A DNA stretch of 64,000 bases, taken from the NCBI GenBank assembly GCA_003255025.1, contig QANY01007217.1, positions 506,033 through 570,032 of the forward strand. Reading direction: 5' to 3'. Position 1 is the stretch's first letter; each line of letters starts with the position of its first letter. Source of the DNA: Datisca glomerata. Lineage: Eukaryota > Streptophyta > Magnoliopsida > Cucurbitales > Datiscaceae. The notes beneath the pieces were generated by a model. The model was not told the DNA's origin, ran no database searches, and saw nothing but the letters and a program-made list of their open reading frames with translations. Below, piece after piece: positions 43,935 through 56,540 of this stretch. The position numbers and the translations under genes are program-made.

Positions 43935-44877
43935 TGTTATAATTTTTCTATAGTGTAAGTGTACACTATCGTCGTTAAATAATAAATTTTTATAAAAAAA
44001 AGAGAATCGTCCACATGACTGATTGATGTTTAATATTGAAATTCACTAGACCTTAATTTTAATTGAGAATGACGAATAATTGAAAGTTTTAATTAAACTA
44101 AAATGATAAAGATTTGATAAAGATAAATAATTAAAATTTGAATAGATAAAAGATCTAGGGATTCTAATTTCACAAAACCAAACATGCTCAAAATTTTAAA
44201 ACTCAATCAATCAATGTTTATCAAATTATTGACAGCAATCAATGTTTAGTCATCACTCTCAGTCTCAGAATTAAATCTAAAATCATGCAATGGTTGGTCT
44301 GACGATCATAAACATTAAGAACTGATTATAACATACTAGAATAGGAAAATATCCTAATAATATTCATGCATATATAGGAAAAGAGAAGACAAAACTAGAT
44401 TTGCGGATGAATTGAAGTTGAGATCTGTTCCCGATTGGATCCGTCTCCCTTTCCTCTCCAAAAAGCATTCTCCTCTACCTTCCACGTCCAAAAAAATCTC
44501 CAAGAATCCTAAGATATTATATTTATAAATTAGGGTTTGTCAAGAATTGAATCAAAGCAAAAAAATGCTAAAAAAATCTAAAATCACGCCAGCGTCGCGA
44601 TGGTGGGAGCAAGCGGCACGACGCTGGCCAATCTGTCACGCGCTAGCATTGCGACGCTGGAAGCCAACGCCATGACTCTGGCCATTCTGCCCAGATCTGT
44701 CTTTTTCTCATTTTATTGCATTTTTTTTCCAAATCTTTCAATATCAACCTAAATACATTTGAATTTCTAACCTACAAGATAAAATAAAAATAAACATAAA
44801 TCAAAAGATAAAACTCAAAGAACCAATAAAATTAAAGTTAAAATTATCTAAAATATGAGTATGAAACACACTCATCA
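43935..44877 (-). repeat. Gypsy-2 LTR, left (3' LTR, 943 bp, internally deleted)
   Basis: It begins TGTTATAATTTTTCTATAGT and ends CACACTCATCA in plus orientation. It lacks ~300 bp present in the right LTR; the break is near ATTATTGACA at ~44235 and again near 44330, so several right-LTR segments (60140-60540) are missing. Confidence 0.8.
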
Positions 44878-44890
44878 AATACCCCAAAAC
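44878..44890 (-). promoter_or_regulatory. Gypsy-2 polypurine tract region
   Basis: On the minus strand the bases before the 3' LTR read AGTTTTGGGGTATT, a short purine-rich stretch in the place where plus-strand priming occurs. Confidence 0.45.
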
Positions 44891-46582
44891 TTAACTTTTT
44901 GTTAGTTCTCAAGTAAAGCTTAAATAAAAAATCGAACAAGAAAACATTAAACACTAATTAAACAAAACTATGGATCAAATGATGAAATATTTTGACAAAC
45001 TAAACATGCCTTAGAGATTTCAAAATAGCGATAACCCAAGAAAAACTTCTGAATTACGATCATGTAGAGTTTCAACACAACTACCAACTTACATCACACC
45101 TTGAAAAATCCCGAGTGCGTGTGTGTTACCTTAAGTCGTCCAACTTCTTTATCTCAAATGAGTTTATGCAACCAAGTCTCGCAAAAATGGATCCATTAAT
45201 CTATAAATAGATTACAACTTCATAGGCCAATTTTTCATGTCACTCTCCACTAATGTAGGGAAACCACAGCACTTTGGATCATTAGGACTTTTGTAGGCTT
45301 GTAATGTATGACTAGGGTTTAGGGTAGGATAAATGATATTATTTCAACTCAATCTTTACCCATAGTCACGCATGCATTCTAGGAATCAACGAGCTTAACT
45401 CAAATTATATTGTAATACCCCCAAACTTGTCATTCCACCTCTTGAATTATCAACCATACTCAACCATTTTTTTAAATTTGATTTCCTTAAGCTTCATTTT
45501 TCTTAACGAGCTTTCAGCTCATAGCTCTTAAATCAGTTGGTCTTAGGGTATTAGGTTTTAAGACACCCCTTCGAGCTTAGTCACTCAAGTCTAAGAAGCT
45601 ACGAAATCAAACTTATTTACAATTTTTTTTATATCGAAACTCTTCCCATCCACCTAGATTATCATAGCTCAAAGTATTTTTCCAAAACATCTAAATACTC
45701 TTGAGTAAAAAGGGTTACTAGGGAATACTTTTTATAAGATTGTGAAATTGTCATGGGTGATAAAAATGGCTATTTAGGCTCAACATAGACGACTAGGAAA
45801 ACAATTATGCACATGTTAGCTTGAAAAGCCCAAACGGTCCAAAGATGGCCTAAATCATGTCATAAGTTAAGCGTATCCTAGAATTTCACCTCGAACAACA
45901 ATCAAATTGGTTCTAGAGTTCGTATGAGATCATAATGAGTTCTTAAGTCACATAAACCTTCTTTAAGTAAAAAGATAATCAAACGCTCAAGACTGGGTGT
46001 TCAATATGTCGGGATTCTCTAGTGAAATAAAATCAATAATTGGTTCAAAGATACACCAATACATAAATTCAACATTTTTCCAAAGCTATCAATAATTCAA
46101 AACCAATCTCATCGTAGGTGTTAGTGTTTTCTAAAACAGAACGCAAAAAAATGAAATTTTAATTAATGCCACCACCCCCACACTAAAAACTTTCATTGAC
46201 CTCAATAAAAAGAAAATATGTACAATGAGTAAGTAGAGAGGACTTCCCTGAACAATGATGAGCTATCATCCTCGTCATTCTCTGCATAGTTCATATTATC
46301 TCCAACCTGAGGAGAAAGTGATGCATGAGCTAAATTCGTCCATAGTTTTTTTTAAAATATAAGAACCTGACGAAAAACAAAAAGAAAATAAATAAAAAAA
46401 TGAAAAAACAGAAATAGAAATGGGTTGTCTCCCAGTAGCGCTTGTTTTATTCTTTTCATCCATACATAATGATCATCCAGGCTTCACCCATTGTCCACTG
46501 ACTTTGGAATTTCCTTTGTGTCAGAAATTGACCAGCCTAAGACCATTTGTTGCTCTCTCAACACCCTCAACATCTTGTCTTC

Positions 46583-47838
46583 TTATTCACCATTTAACGA
46601 AGCAAAGATAATTACAGATATAGTAGATGATTCTCCTATAAAGGTGTACTGAATGTGGAGGTATAACACCGATGGTTTTTCAATGAATGATAGGTGTTTA
46701 GGTTTACCTTCTCCAAATTCTGTACTATCCACCCGCAAACGACTATTCATATTATTTAGGTGTTTGATTGCTTTGAAGACATTAAAAATTATATGATCAT
46801 CTTGCACTCTCGGGATAAGTTCTCCTTTTTACACACCAATGAGAGTTCTTCCCGTAGCTAAAAATGGTCTACCAAGAATAATTGAAATTTCTTGATTTTC
46901 CTCCATGTCAAGAATACTAAAATCAACTGAGAAAAAAAATTTATCCACATTTACCAAAACATCCTCAATAATCCCTAATGGATATCTGATAGACCGATAA
47001 GCTAACTGTAAAGATGCCGTCATGGACTTCACTTCTCCAAGACTTAGCTTCTTGTAAACTGAATATGACATCAAATTGATACCAGCCTCAAGATCACATA
47101 AAGCCTTTTCAAAATATGAATTCCCAATGGTGCAAGGAATAGTGAAACTCTCAGGGTCTTTTAACTTCAGAGGTAATTTATTCTGCAAGATAGCATTACA
47201 CTCTTAAGTAAGTGCAACTGTTTCACACTCCTCTAGCTTTCCCTTGTTTGAGAGAATATCCTTCATTATTTGACATAGCTCGATATTTTTTCCAAAGCAT
47301 CAGCAAAAGATATATATATATATATATATATGTAGTTTCCTAAACACATCAAGAAATTAGAAAATTGCTTTTTCAATTTCTGTTTTTGAAACCGCTAAGA
47401 GTATGAAATAGGTGGAAGATATGGTGGAATATTATCATGAAAGAGCTTTGATCTCAGGCTTGCCTTCCTTCTTTTCTGAGCTCTTGGCAATATTATCACC
47501 CATTGTTTCGACTTCTGCTTCAATTGGTTGAGAATTTTTAACAGTGGCTTTCTGAGATTCTGCTAACTCATTGCCACTACGAAGAGTAATGGCGTTGATT
47601 ATTCTTTTAGATTCCACTCGGTGATGCTCGGTAGAGAACCTTGTGGTCTTTGAGTAAGTATTTCTGACCGTTGACCAATTTGAATACTTGTTTCTGAATA
47701 CTTGTTTCTTGCCTCTGAAGTGTAGCATATGTTCTTGCCATAAATTGAGTAGTATTGACTGTGAGCTGGGTAAGAGCATCTTCTAAATAAAATTTAGGCT
47801 GTTGAGGCTAAAATTGAGGTTGAGTAGCAATTAGTGTA
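46583..47838 (-). pseudogene. Gypsy-2 gag C-terminus and aspartic protease (broken)
   Basis: The minus strand continues gag after the copia insertion (47838 down): a damaged segment with INAITLRSGNELA (~47590), then FLDVFRKLH interrupted by an (AT)n run, then SFADALEKISSYVK. The protease block follows (47188-46829): LPLKLKDPESFTIPCTIGNS, ALCDLEAGINLMSYSVYKKL (the active-site DLGA is changed to DLEA), a short ILGRPFLATGRTL flap-like motif, and then QDDHIIFNVFKAIKH. Stops at 47434 and near 47200, and lost catalytic geometry, make it nonfunctional. Wording and order fit the Athila/Tat group. Confidence 0.85.
47311..47331. repeat. (AT)n microsatellite inside the Gypsy-2 gag remnant
   Basis: A run of ~10 AT units lies where relatives encode the KLHINIPFADAL stretch. 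It probably grew from a short AT-rich codon run after the gene died. Confidence 0.8.
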
Positions 47839-50070
47839 TGCTAGTCGTCGCGGCGAGTGCACAACAGAAGCGTGAAGGCGCGTTGCCTTTTAAAAAATTA
47901 AACTTTTAATAAAAATCGAATCTTTTATAAAATAAAACTTGCGCAACGTTACGATAACTAAATAAAATTTTTTATTGAAACTCTTTTTCAATCAGTCAGG
48001 ATCCATTATATATTTATAAGTTAAATTTACAACACATAAGGTTAGAAATCATATACTTCTTGTAGTCTATATCAAGTGTCCTTGTAAAAATCAATCGATC
48101 CTCCGTTCTCACGAAATCGTTTCAATGATCAGTTGACCCAGAGATCTACACCAAAATCTTTCAAGTCAATCCTCAACGCACTAGGACATGTGTGGACATG
48201 TAGAATATTACAAGACACTTTTCATATCTCTAGATGTTCTCAACACATAATATCTAGAGATTTACTGAGAAAGTCTTTAGTGAGACAATCCTCTAGAAGA
48301 ATGTGATGATGATTCTTTTAGAGATTTGATTAACGTTTAATCACAGAAGAAAATCTCTCTAACACCAATCATTTTCTCTATTCAACACTTGATTGGCGGA
48401 CTGATTATCTGATCAATTGATTATCTTCTCCTCATTCAACAACATAGGCCATTAGAATAATATCTGTATATATTCTAGATAATGGCATATCATATTTTTA
48501 GGGATAAAATGAAATAACATTTCATTATAAAATTATCAATTACAATGAGTCCCACTGCAATTGTGTACAACTACAGTGCCACGTTTTACTGCAATGTGCC
48601 GTAAGCGAGCACAATGCCTCACGGCACCATTGTAATGCCACGCGACACTATTATATTAAAAGATTCGATTTTTACTATAGTGTCACGTGGCGCCATAGTA
48701 GTTCATGTCAATTTATGATACTTTATCAATGATTGATACGTGACAATTACTACGAATTAAATATTTATTTAAAATCAGATAATTATCTAGATATCAGTTA
48801 ATTCAAAATTAACATATCTGATTATCCCTATCAACTAACTTATCTGTTATTTACAAATAACATTTTTATTTGATTTAATCTAATAATAATTTAATTACCT
48901 AATTTCACAAATTAGATAATTAAATTATATTTAAATTTATGAAAATTATATTTAAATATATAAATAATTCAATTAATTAACTTTTAATTAATTAATCACA
49001 CATAATTATCTCATAATTAAGTACTTGCCCCAGAATAATTTTTTTTTGCAAGTCAGTCGTTTTCTCATGTCCTGAAATATACACATCCTAGACAACATGG
49101 TATAGAGGTGACTTGAGGATCATGGACCTATAATCGTAAGCTCTAATAAACCAAATTATTAATTAAATTTTTTAATTAAATAATCTTATTTATTAATTCA
49201 ATTATTACTCCATCATAAATATGAAATTGCACTCTTAGAGATTATAAAATATATTTACAGAGTATTCCCATGTAGTCCACTAACATAATCAATTCATGTA
49301 GTTCTGTCCTCCAATTATTGGTTCGTAAATTAGAACTTGTCAAAATTATCATTTTACCCTTCTAATTACCTCTTGATCCTTAAGTATCATTAACGCACTA
49401 GTGAATGGCTAATTTATAATCTTATTATAAATTTGAGCTCAATAACCATTCAGTTCTAGAATTAACACTTAAGGGAACCAATATACGATCCGTTAGGAAA
49501 ACTTAGATTCCAAATCTTGTAAGATCATGTCCATAGCCATCCACATTACTTAATCTCCAAAATAAAAGTCACTATCCTGATTAACAAACAGACCTTAACG
49601 AGTGAATCAAAAGATCCAATAGACATGCATGGGAGTTCATGACTACTCAGGATTACATATGATCATCGAATTGATGTGTATTAAATCTTTATGATAAGCG
49701 ACACGTTAATAAATATATTAATCCACATCCGTCATGTCATATATAATCTTATTATATAAAGTACATTCATTAAGATGTCTATCCACATCTAGATCACACG
49801 CATTCATAACGCTTAGTGAATCGTACTAGCAACCATTCATTAAAGATTCAATACTTTAATATGTCACTGACAATTTTATTCATTATCTATGATCTTAATC
49901 CTCTCGTACTAATACAAGATTATAATCTCATTAATGAATATGAAATTTTCAGATTTTTATATAAATTATTCAACAATAATTTAAAAAAACAATTATAAAA
50001 AAAATGTAATCCTCTTTAAATTTTATATCAAAATGTCAATACACATGCTTTGAGGGCATAATCTCCAACA
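47839..50070 (-). repeat. Copia-2 3' LTR (2232 bp)
   Basis: In plus orientation it runs TGCTAGTCGTCGCGGCGAG ... CATAATCTCCAACA. It is preceded on its own strand by the purine tract GTAAGTGGAAGAT (50071-50083). Confidence 0.9.
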
Positions 50071-50084
50071 ATCTTCCACTTACC
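50071..50084 (-). promoter_or_regulatory. Copia-2 polypurine tract
   Basis: Element-strand GTAAGTGGAAGAT lies directly before the 3' LTR, parallel to AAGTGGGAGAT of Copia-1. Confidence 0.7.
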
Positions 50085-53000
50085 CTAAAGCAAATGTGGC
50101 ATCTCTCTTAATCTCATGATACGCACGTGACTCTCAAATGACTTCGCAGGAAGTGTCCTGTAAAAGGATCAGCCAGGTTTTGTTCTGATATTATCTTCAT
50201 AACAGTCGCATCCCCTCGATGCATGAACTCTCTTACAAAATGATATTTCCTCTCTATGCGCTTGCCCCTCTTGTGACTCCTCGGTTACTTGGAATTTGCT
50301 ACCATCCCACTGTCATCATAGTACAAAATTAGTGGATTGTCCATATCTGGAACTACTTCCATATCAGAATAGAACTTTCTGAGTCATACCGCCTCTTTCA
50401 CAGCTTCACAAGCCACTATATTTTTTGGCTTTCATAGTGGAATCTACAATGCTGGATTGTTTAATACTTCTCCATACTACAATTCCTCCACCTTGGGTGA
50501 ACACTAATCCAGATGTCGACTTTTGACTGTCTTTGTTTGATTGAAAATCAAAATCAGTATATTTAGTAGAGTTCAGGTCTCCACCTGAATAAACAAGCAT
50601 ATAGTTTCTCGTTCTCCTAAGATATTTGAGAATGTGCTTTACTACAATCTAGTGTTCTAAATTTGGATTTGATTGATAACGAATGAGAATTCTCACTACA
50701 TAACAGATGTTTGGTCTCGCATACAACATGACATATATGAGACATCTAACTGCTGAAGCATATGGAACCTTTCTCATATCCTCTTCCTCTTGAGGTGTCT
50801 TAGGACATTGTTCCTTGAAGAGTACAATTCCATGTTTGGTCGGTTGTTGACCTTTCTTGGAATTCTCCATAGAGAATCTCTCCAACACCTTATCAATATA
50901 AAATACCTAAGAAAGTGCTAAGAACTTGTTCTTAATATCCCTTAGGATTTGGATGCCTATAACATAACTCGCTTCTCCCAAATCTTACATTTAAAATTTC
51001 TCAGCTAACCATTTCTTTGCTTCTGATAAAGATTCTACATCATTCCCAATGAGTAGAATATCATCAACATAAAGAATTAAGAAAATCACTATCTTATCTT
51101 TGATGTATTTATAAACATAGGTTTTATCAACATTTTACTCGAAACCATAATACTTTATAATCTCATCAAAGGTAACATTCCAAGATTTAGATGCTTGCTT
51201 TAATCTATAAATGGATTTAAGCAACTTGCATACTTTTTGATCTTGCCCCTTTTGTACGAATCCTTCTGGTTGCATCATATAGATGCTTTTTTCAAGAGAG
51301 TCATTCGGAAAAGTTGTCTTGACGCTCATTTGCCATATCTCATAGTCAAAACTAGTGGCTATGAACAAAAGAATGCGAATGGATTGGTCATATGGGAGAA
51401 TGTCTCTTCATAATCGACTCCCTCCCTATGTGTATAACCCATTGCCACTAACCGTGCCTTGAAAGTCTCTACTTTCCCATCTGCACCTCTTTTCGTCTTG
51501 AAAATCCATTTACATCCAATGGGTCTCACATCTTCATGTGGATCTACAAGTTCTCAGACAGAATTGGAATACATAGATTTCATTTCCTGGTTCATGGCAT
51601 CTTGCCATTTCTCCTTTTTAGAATCATCCATTGCTTCTTCGTAAGATAATGAATCATCATTATTAGTGTCTGACACTATGACATGTGCCTGGCATTACGA
51701 ACTGGTTGTCTCACTACTCTCCCACTACGACATTGCACCGGGGTTTTCTTTGCAGGAACTGTGGTTTCTCTAATTTGTCGCTTATCAGTAGAAATTAAAA
51801 GTGGTCTGATCTCATCAGTTGTTAATTCCTCAAGAACTACTTTGTTATGAGGTTTGTAGTATTTCACAAAGCCATGCTCAAGAAATGTTACATTTGTCGA
51901 CACAAACACCTTTTGATAATTGTGACTATAAAACCCACCTCTAGTCTCTAGAGAATAGTCAATAAATATGCATACCTCGGACCTTGAGTCTAACTTTCTG
52001 GTCTTTGGTCTAATAACGTGAGCGGGCACCCCCATATACGAAAATGACACAAACCAGGTTTAAAGTCATTCCCTAACTCTAAAGGCGTCTTGCTTACAGA
52101 CTTAAAGGGTACTACATTCAAAATATAAGTTACCGTGTGTAGTGCATATCCCAAAAAATATAAGTGACAATGATGAGTAGCTTAACATCGGTCTAACCAT
52201 ATCCAATAAGATTCGGTTTCTCCTCTCTACAACACCATTTTGTTCTGGTGTTCCAGGTGCTGTAAGTTGGGATATGATTTCGCACTCTAATAAATAATCC
52301 TTGTTTATAAATCTAAATATTCACCACCTCGATCGGATCGAAGAGTTTTCAATGATTTACCTAATTACTTTTCAGCTTCAGCCTTGAAGTGTTTAAACTT
52401 TCCAAAAGTTTCAAACTTTTGATGGATTAGGTAACTATAACCATATCTTGAGTAGTCGTCAATGAAACTGACAAAATAATCATACCCACCTCTAGCTTGT
52501 ACATTGATCGGTTCACATACATCACTATGTACTAACTCAAATTTTTCATTGACTCTTCGGTCCTTTCCTGTGAAAGGTCTCTTGGTCATTTTATCCCCTA
52601 GACAGGATTCACAAACAGGAAAAATTCCAACTTTTAGCTCTCTCAAAGCACCATGCTTTGTTAACCTATTTAACCTATCTAGATTAATATGTTCCAACCT
52701 AAGATGACATAAATATGTGTTATCATCATGAGAAACTCTTTGTCATTTGTTATTTTTAGGTTTTGCTACTTTAAATAATTCAGAATTATTTAACGTGCAT
52801 TCAGTCGGTTTAAGCATATACAATCTGTTTATAGTTTTAGCATGACATATATCAAAGCCATTCTTAGAAATAATAAACTCTTTATTAATGAAAGAAATTT
52901 CGAAGAATTGTTTTTGCAAAAATAAAAGAGAAATCAAGTTCCTTGAAAAACCAGGAATATAATAAGCATCGATCAAAATTAAACGGATTATCTCTAATGC

Positions 53001-54018
53001 TTTAGCTGACACGAGCGCACCACTGTCAACTCTCAAAATGATCTCGCCATCAGCCAGCTCTCTTCATGAATCAAGCATCTGCAAAGAAGAACATACATAG
53101 TTAGTGGCTCTTGAATCAAGTATCTAGGATGATAAATCATATTCTACTAAACAAGCTTCAAATACAAGTAAATCATATTTACCTTTCTTTTTCAGCTCAG
53201 AGGGATACTTGTTATAGTTTCTCTTCTAATGACCTTCAACCCTACAGTGGAAACACTTTCCTTTGGGCTTGTTGTCTTTCTTGGCTTTCAGAGATGTCTT
53301 GGCTTTCTGTACTCTTTTGTTCTTACTCTTGTCCTTACCATTATTCTTCTTCATTTTCTTGTTCTTAACAATATTAGAAGAAGGCTTTTGCTCGATAATA
53401 TTTGTCTCACCCTCTTTGGTCATTCTAAGGTTGAGTAATTCAAAAGTCTGCAGTTCATTCAACAATTGGGTCATGTTGAATTGCAACATGTTCATCACAT
53501 AGTTGGCCATGGACTTAGAAAAAGCTAGTGTGAGCGACTCTAGTATGATGATAACTCGACTCAATGGTCACCCTATGTACTTCTACCTCGTGCATTATGT
53601 TGATCATGTTTAAAACATGTTCTCGAACAGAAGTACCCTTCCTCATCTTAGTTCTCATATAGCTCCTAGTGGTCTCATGATGACTTTGATTAGAATGCTG
53701 CCAAAACATTACCTGTAAAGATTTCATAATCTCATACGCAGTCTCCATGCTTTCATGATTGGTTCTTAGAACATCATTCATGCTCACAAGCATATAACAC
53801 TTCACCTTGTTGTTTGATATGATCCAAGCATCATATTTTTCTCTAACATTCTTAGGGGAGTTAGCAGCAGGCTACTCGGGATATTTCTCAGTAAGAACGA
53901 ACTTATGGTTATCATAAATCAGCATTAAGTTCATATTTGATTTCCAACGTATGAAATTATCACCAATCAATTTTTCAAGAGCGAGTACAGCAGTAACATG
54001 GTTCTCCATGGTAGACAT
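50085..54018 (-). pseudogene. Copia-2 gag-pol polyprotein (broken)
   Basis: The start is MSTMENHVTAVLALEKLIGD at 54018 and the end is TAG at 50085-50087 after EMPHLL. Gag has the UBN2 wording (VREHVLNMINIMHEVEVHR, YVMNMLQFNMTQLLNELQTF) and a near-complete zinc knuckle CFHCRVEGH followed by a stop in place of Trp. Later parts are the gag-pre-integrase HINLDRLNRL...CESCLGDKM, integrase HSDVCEPINVQARGGYDYF and SFIDDYSRYGY, and RT with IYMMQPEGFV and YVDDILLIGND (~51065). RNase H DFDFQSNKDSQKSTSGLVF comes last. Stops and frameshifts split it into pieces, though less heavily than Copia-1. Domain order protease-integrase-RT-RNase H marks copia. Confidence 0.9.
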
Positions 54019-55273
54019 AATTAATAATTGAAATTTAAAACATACATGATTCAATATAATTGATAAATATCTAGAATTCAAAAAGTAAACGTGATAATGC
54101 AATCATAATAAACACATAAATTTTGCATTTACTAATCATGATAAAATAACCCAATGATTAATGTACCGCCTTAGGGTTGGTCAAATTAACCTTAGACTGT
54201 CTATTAGACATTCTCATCCTTGTTAACCAAAATTTAAAATATCTCATATTTTCTCTTTTAACAATAAGATATCGCTTGTTCGGTCAAGTTACAACTATCC
54301 ACATGAAAATTTAACTGTGATTTTATGAGTATAACCTATCATTTCAGATTTCATGATTTCATTTAGAATATGCCGTATTAGGGTCAGTCAAAACTAAACT
54401 ACATCACTTCCTCCTATCTTCTTAAGAAGTCCAACTTTGGTATTGGTATAGCTCGAAACCTTTCTTAGGGAGATGAAAACAAAACCATCTCGAGGCCTTC
54501 ACTGCACCTCACAATGTTGTACTAATGATGAAGACTATAAGTTACATTGACATGTCAACATTCTCTCACTCACTATTTTAGGATAATGTGTTTCTCTTTT
54601 AACTAATCAATGAATTTCAAATTAATTACTAGTTAAAATAATAACTCTACGAATATTTAATTATCAGTTAATCAAATCTCATTGGTTTAAGTTCATTTAA
54701 CTTTCTGAAGCGCCTAAATCATAATTAGGTATACTTAGATTAACTAATCAATTATACTCATCAAACTTTAATAAAAACTCTTTTACTAAAGTTGGTTAAC
54801 CTAAATATTACTATAGCCTTTAGTGTGGTGCGATTATCAAGTTTTAACTAGTTAAAACCTAGCAGTTTATATGCAATTGATTTCATAAAAATAATACATA
54901 TAAACGTATTAGGACAATCCTAATAAATCATATTTCTACAGATAAGATGCATGTTTAAAAAAACTGTGTAAAATTTTCATGTATGACATGTGATCGACTA
55001 ATGCGTGGACATGTTATCAAACATAATAACTAAATAATTATTTAACAACTAAATAAAATAATAATGGACCGGGTGACTATTGTGTATTTCCAAATTACAA
55101 CCCTTGATATAAAAAAATAAAATTATAAAGCGGACTTCAAGAATACATATTTCTCAAATATTGCCTTCTCCTCCTGATGTCCATTTTCATAATCTTCAAG
55201 CTTTTAACAAAACATTTTTTAATAAGAAAAACTATTTTTCTCAATTAAAATAATTTTTATAATTATCCCTTTA
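54019..55273 (-). other. Copia-2 untranslated leader, gag-proximal part
   Basis: AT-rich with no frame of note. It lies between the gag ATG and the tandem duplication. Confidence 0.6.
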
Positions 55274-56540
55274 ATATAGTTGATTTTGGCTTAGTCAAAT
55301 AAATACTTTATTTTATTTGATCAAACCTGGGTCAAACACAATCAACCTATTAATTTTTAATTTTCACATAATCGTAAATTAATAATTAATTTCAAAATTA
55401 CATTAATTTCAAAATTTAAATGGATAATTAAAAGAGTTTGGGTTTTAATGAAACACTTAGGTGATGGAGTTGGTTGCATGATTTATTGAAAACTTTCCTA
55501 AAATGCGACAATAGTTGTCGCCGGCGATAAGACTCTCCGATCATTGCCCATCACCACCGCTACCCGTCTCACTACCGGCAATCGCTGATACAGTACCGCC
55601 GGCGCTGCTCACTCTGTCGGAATAGTAAATTTCTAGTGTGAACAGTGTTTTCGTGGATGAACAATGTTTTTGCATAAACAGTAAATTTTTGACATTCGTC
55701 TCATACGTTATTCATCTTTTCGCATTCGGAATAATTACAATAATATTTAAATTACACCTCAATTAGGCTTACACAATATCTATGAAAAATTAAAACAAAG
55801 CTTAACCAAATAATTACCATACAATTAACGATCTATTATTTTCAATACATTAAAAAAAACATAACCATCCTTCATCATATATATCTCATATTATATGAAT
55901 AATGCAATATAGTTGATTTTGGCTTAGTCAAATAAATACTTTATTTTATTTGATCAAACTTGGGTCAAACACAATCAACCTATTAATTTTTAATTTTCAC
56001 ATAATCATAAATTAATAATTAATTCCAAAATTACTTTAATCTCAAAATTTAAATGGATAATTAAAAGAGTTTGAGTTTTAATGAAACACTTAGGTGATGG
56101 AGTTGGTTGCATGATTTATTGAAAACTTTCCTAAAATGTGACAACAGTTGTCGCCTGCGATAAGACTCTCCGATTGTTGCCCATCACCACCGCTACCCGT
56201 CTCACTACCGACAACCACTGGTACAGTACCGTCGGGGCTGCTCACTCCGTCAGAACAGTAAATTTCTGGTGTGAACAATGTTTTCGTGGATGAACAATGT
56301 TTTCGCATAAACAGTAAATTTTTGACATTCGTCTCATACGTTATTCATCTTCTCGCATTCAGAATAATTACAATAATATTTAAATTACACCTCAATTAGG
56401 CTTACACAATATCTATGAAAAATTAAAACAAAGCTTAACCAAATAATCACCGTACAATTAACGATCTATTATTTTCAATACATTAAAAAAACATAACCAT
56501 CCTTCATCATATATATCTCATATTATATGAATAATGCAAT
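55274..56540 (-). repeat. 632-633-bp head-to-tail tandem duplication in the Copia-2 leader
   Basis: 55274-55906 and 55907-56540 are near-identical: ATATAGTTGATTTTGGCTTA starts both, ATATGAATAATGCAAT ends both. A handful of substitutions separate them (for example GCCGGCGATAAG versus GCCTGCGATAAG). The second copy abuts a 5' LTR that has lost roughly its terminal 60-65 bases. Each copy carries several TGTTCA/TGAACA words. Confidence 0.9.
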
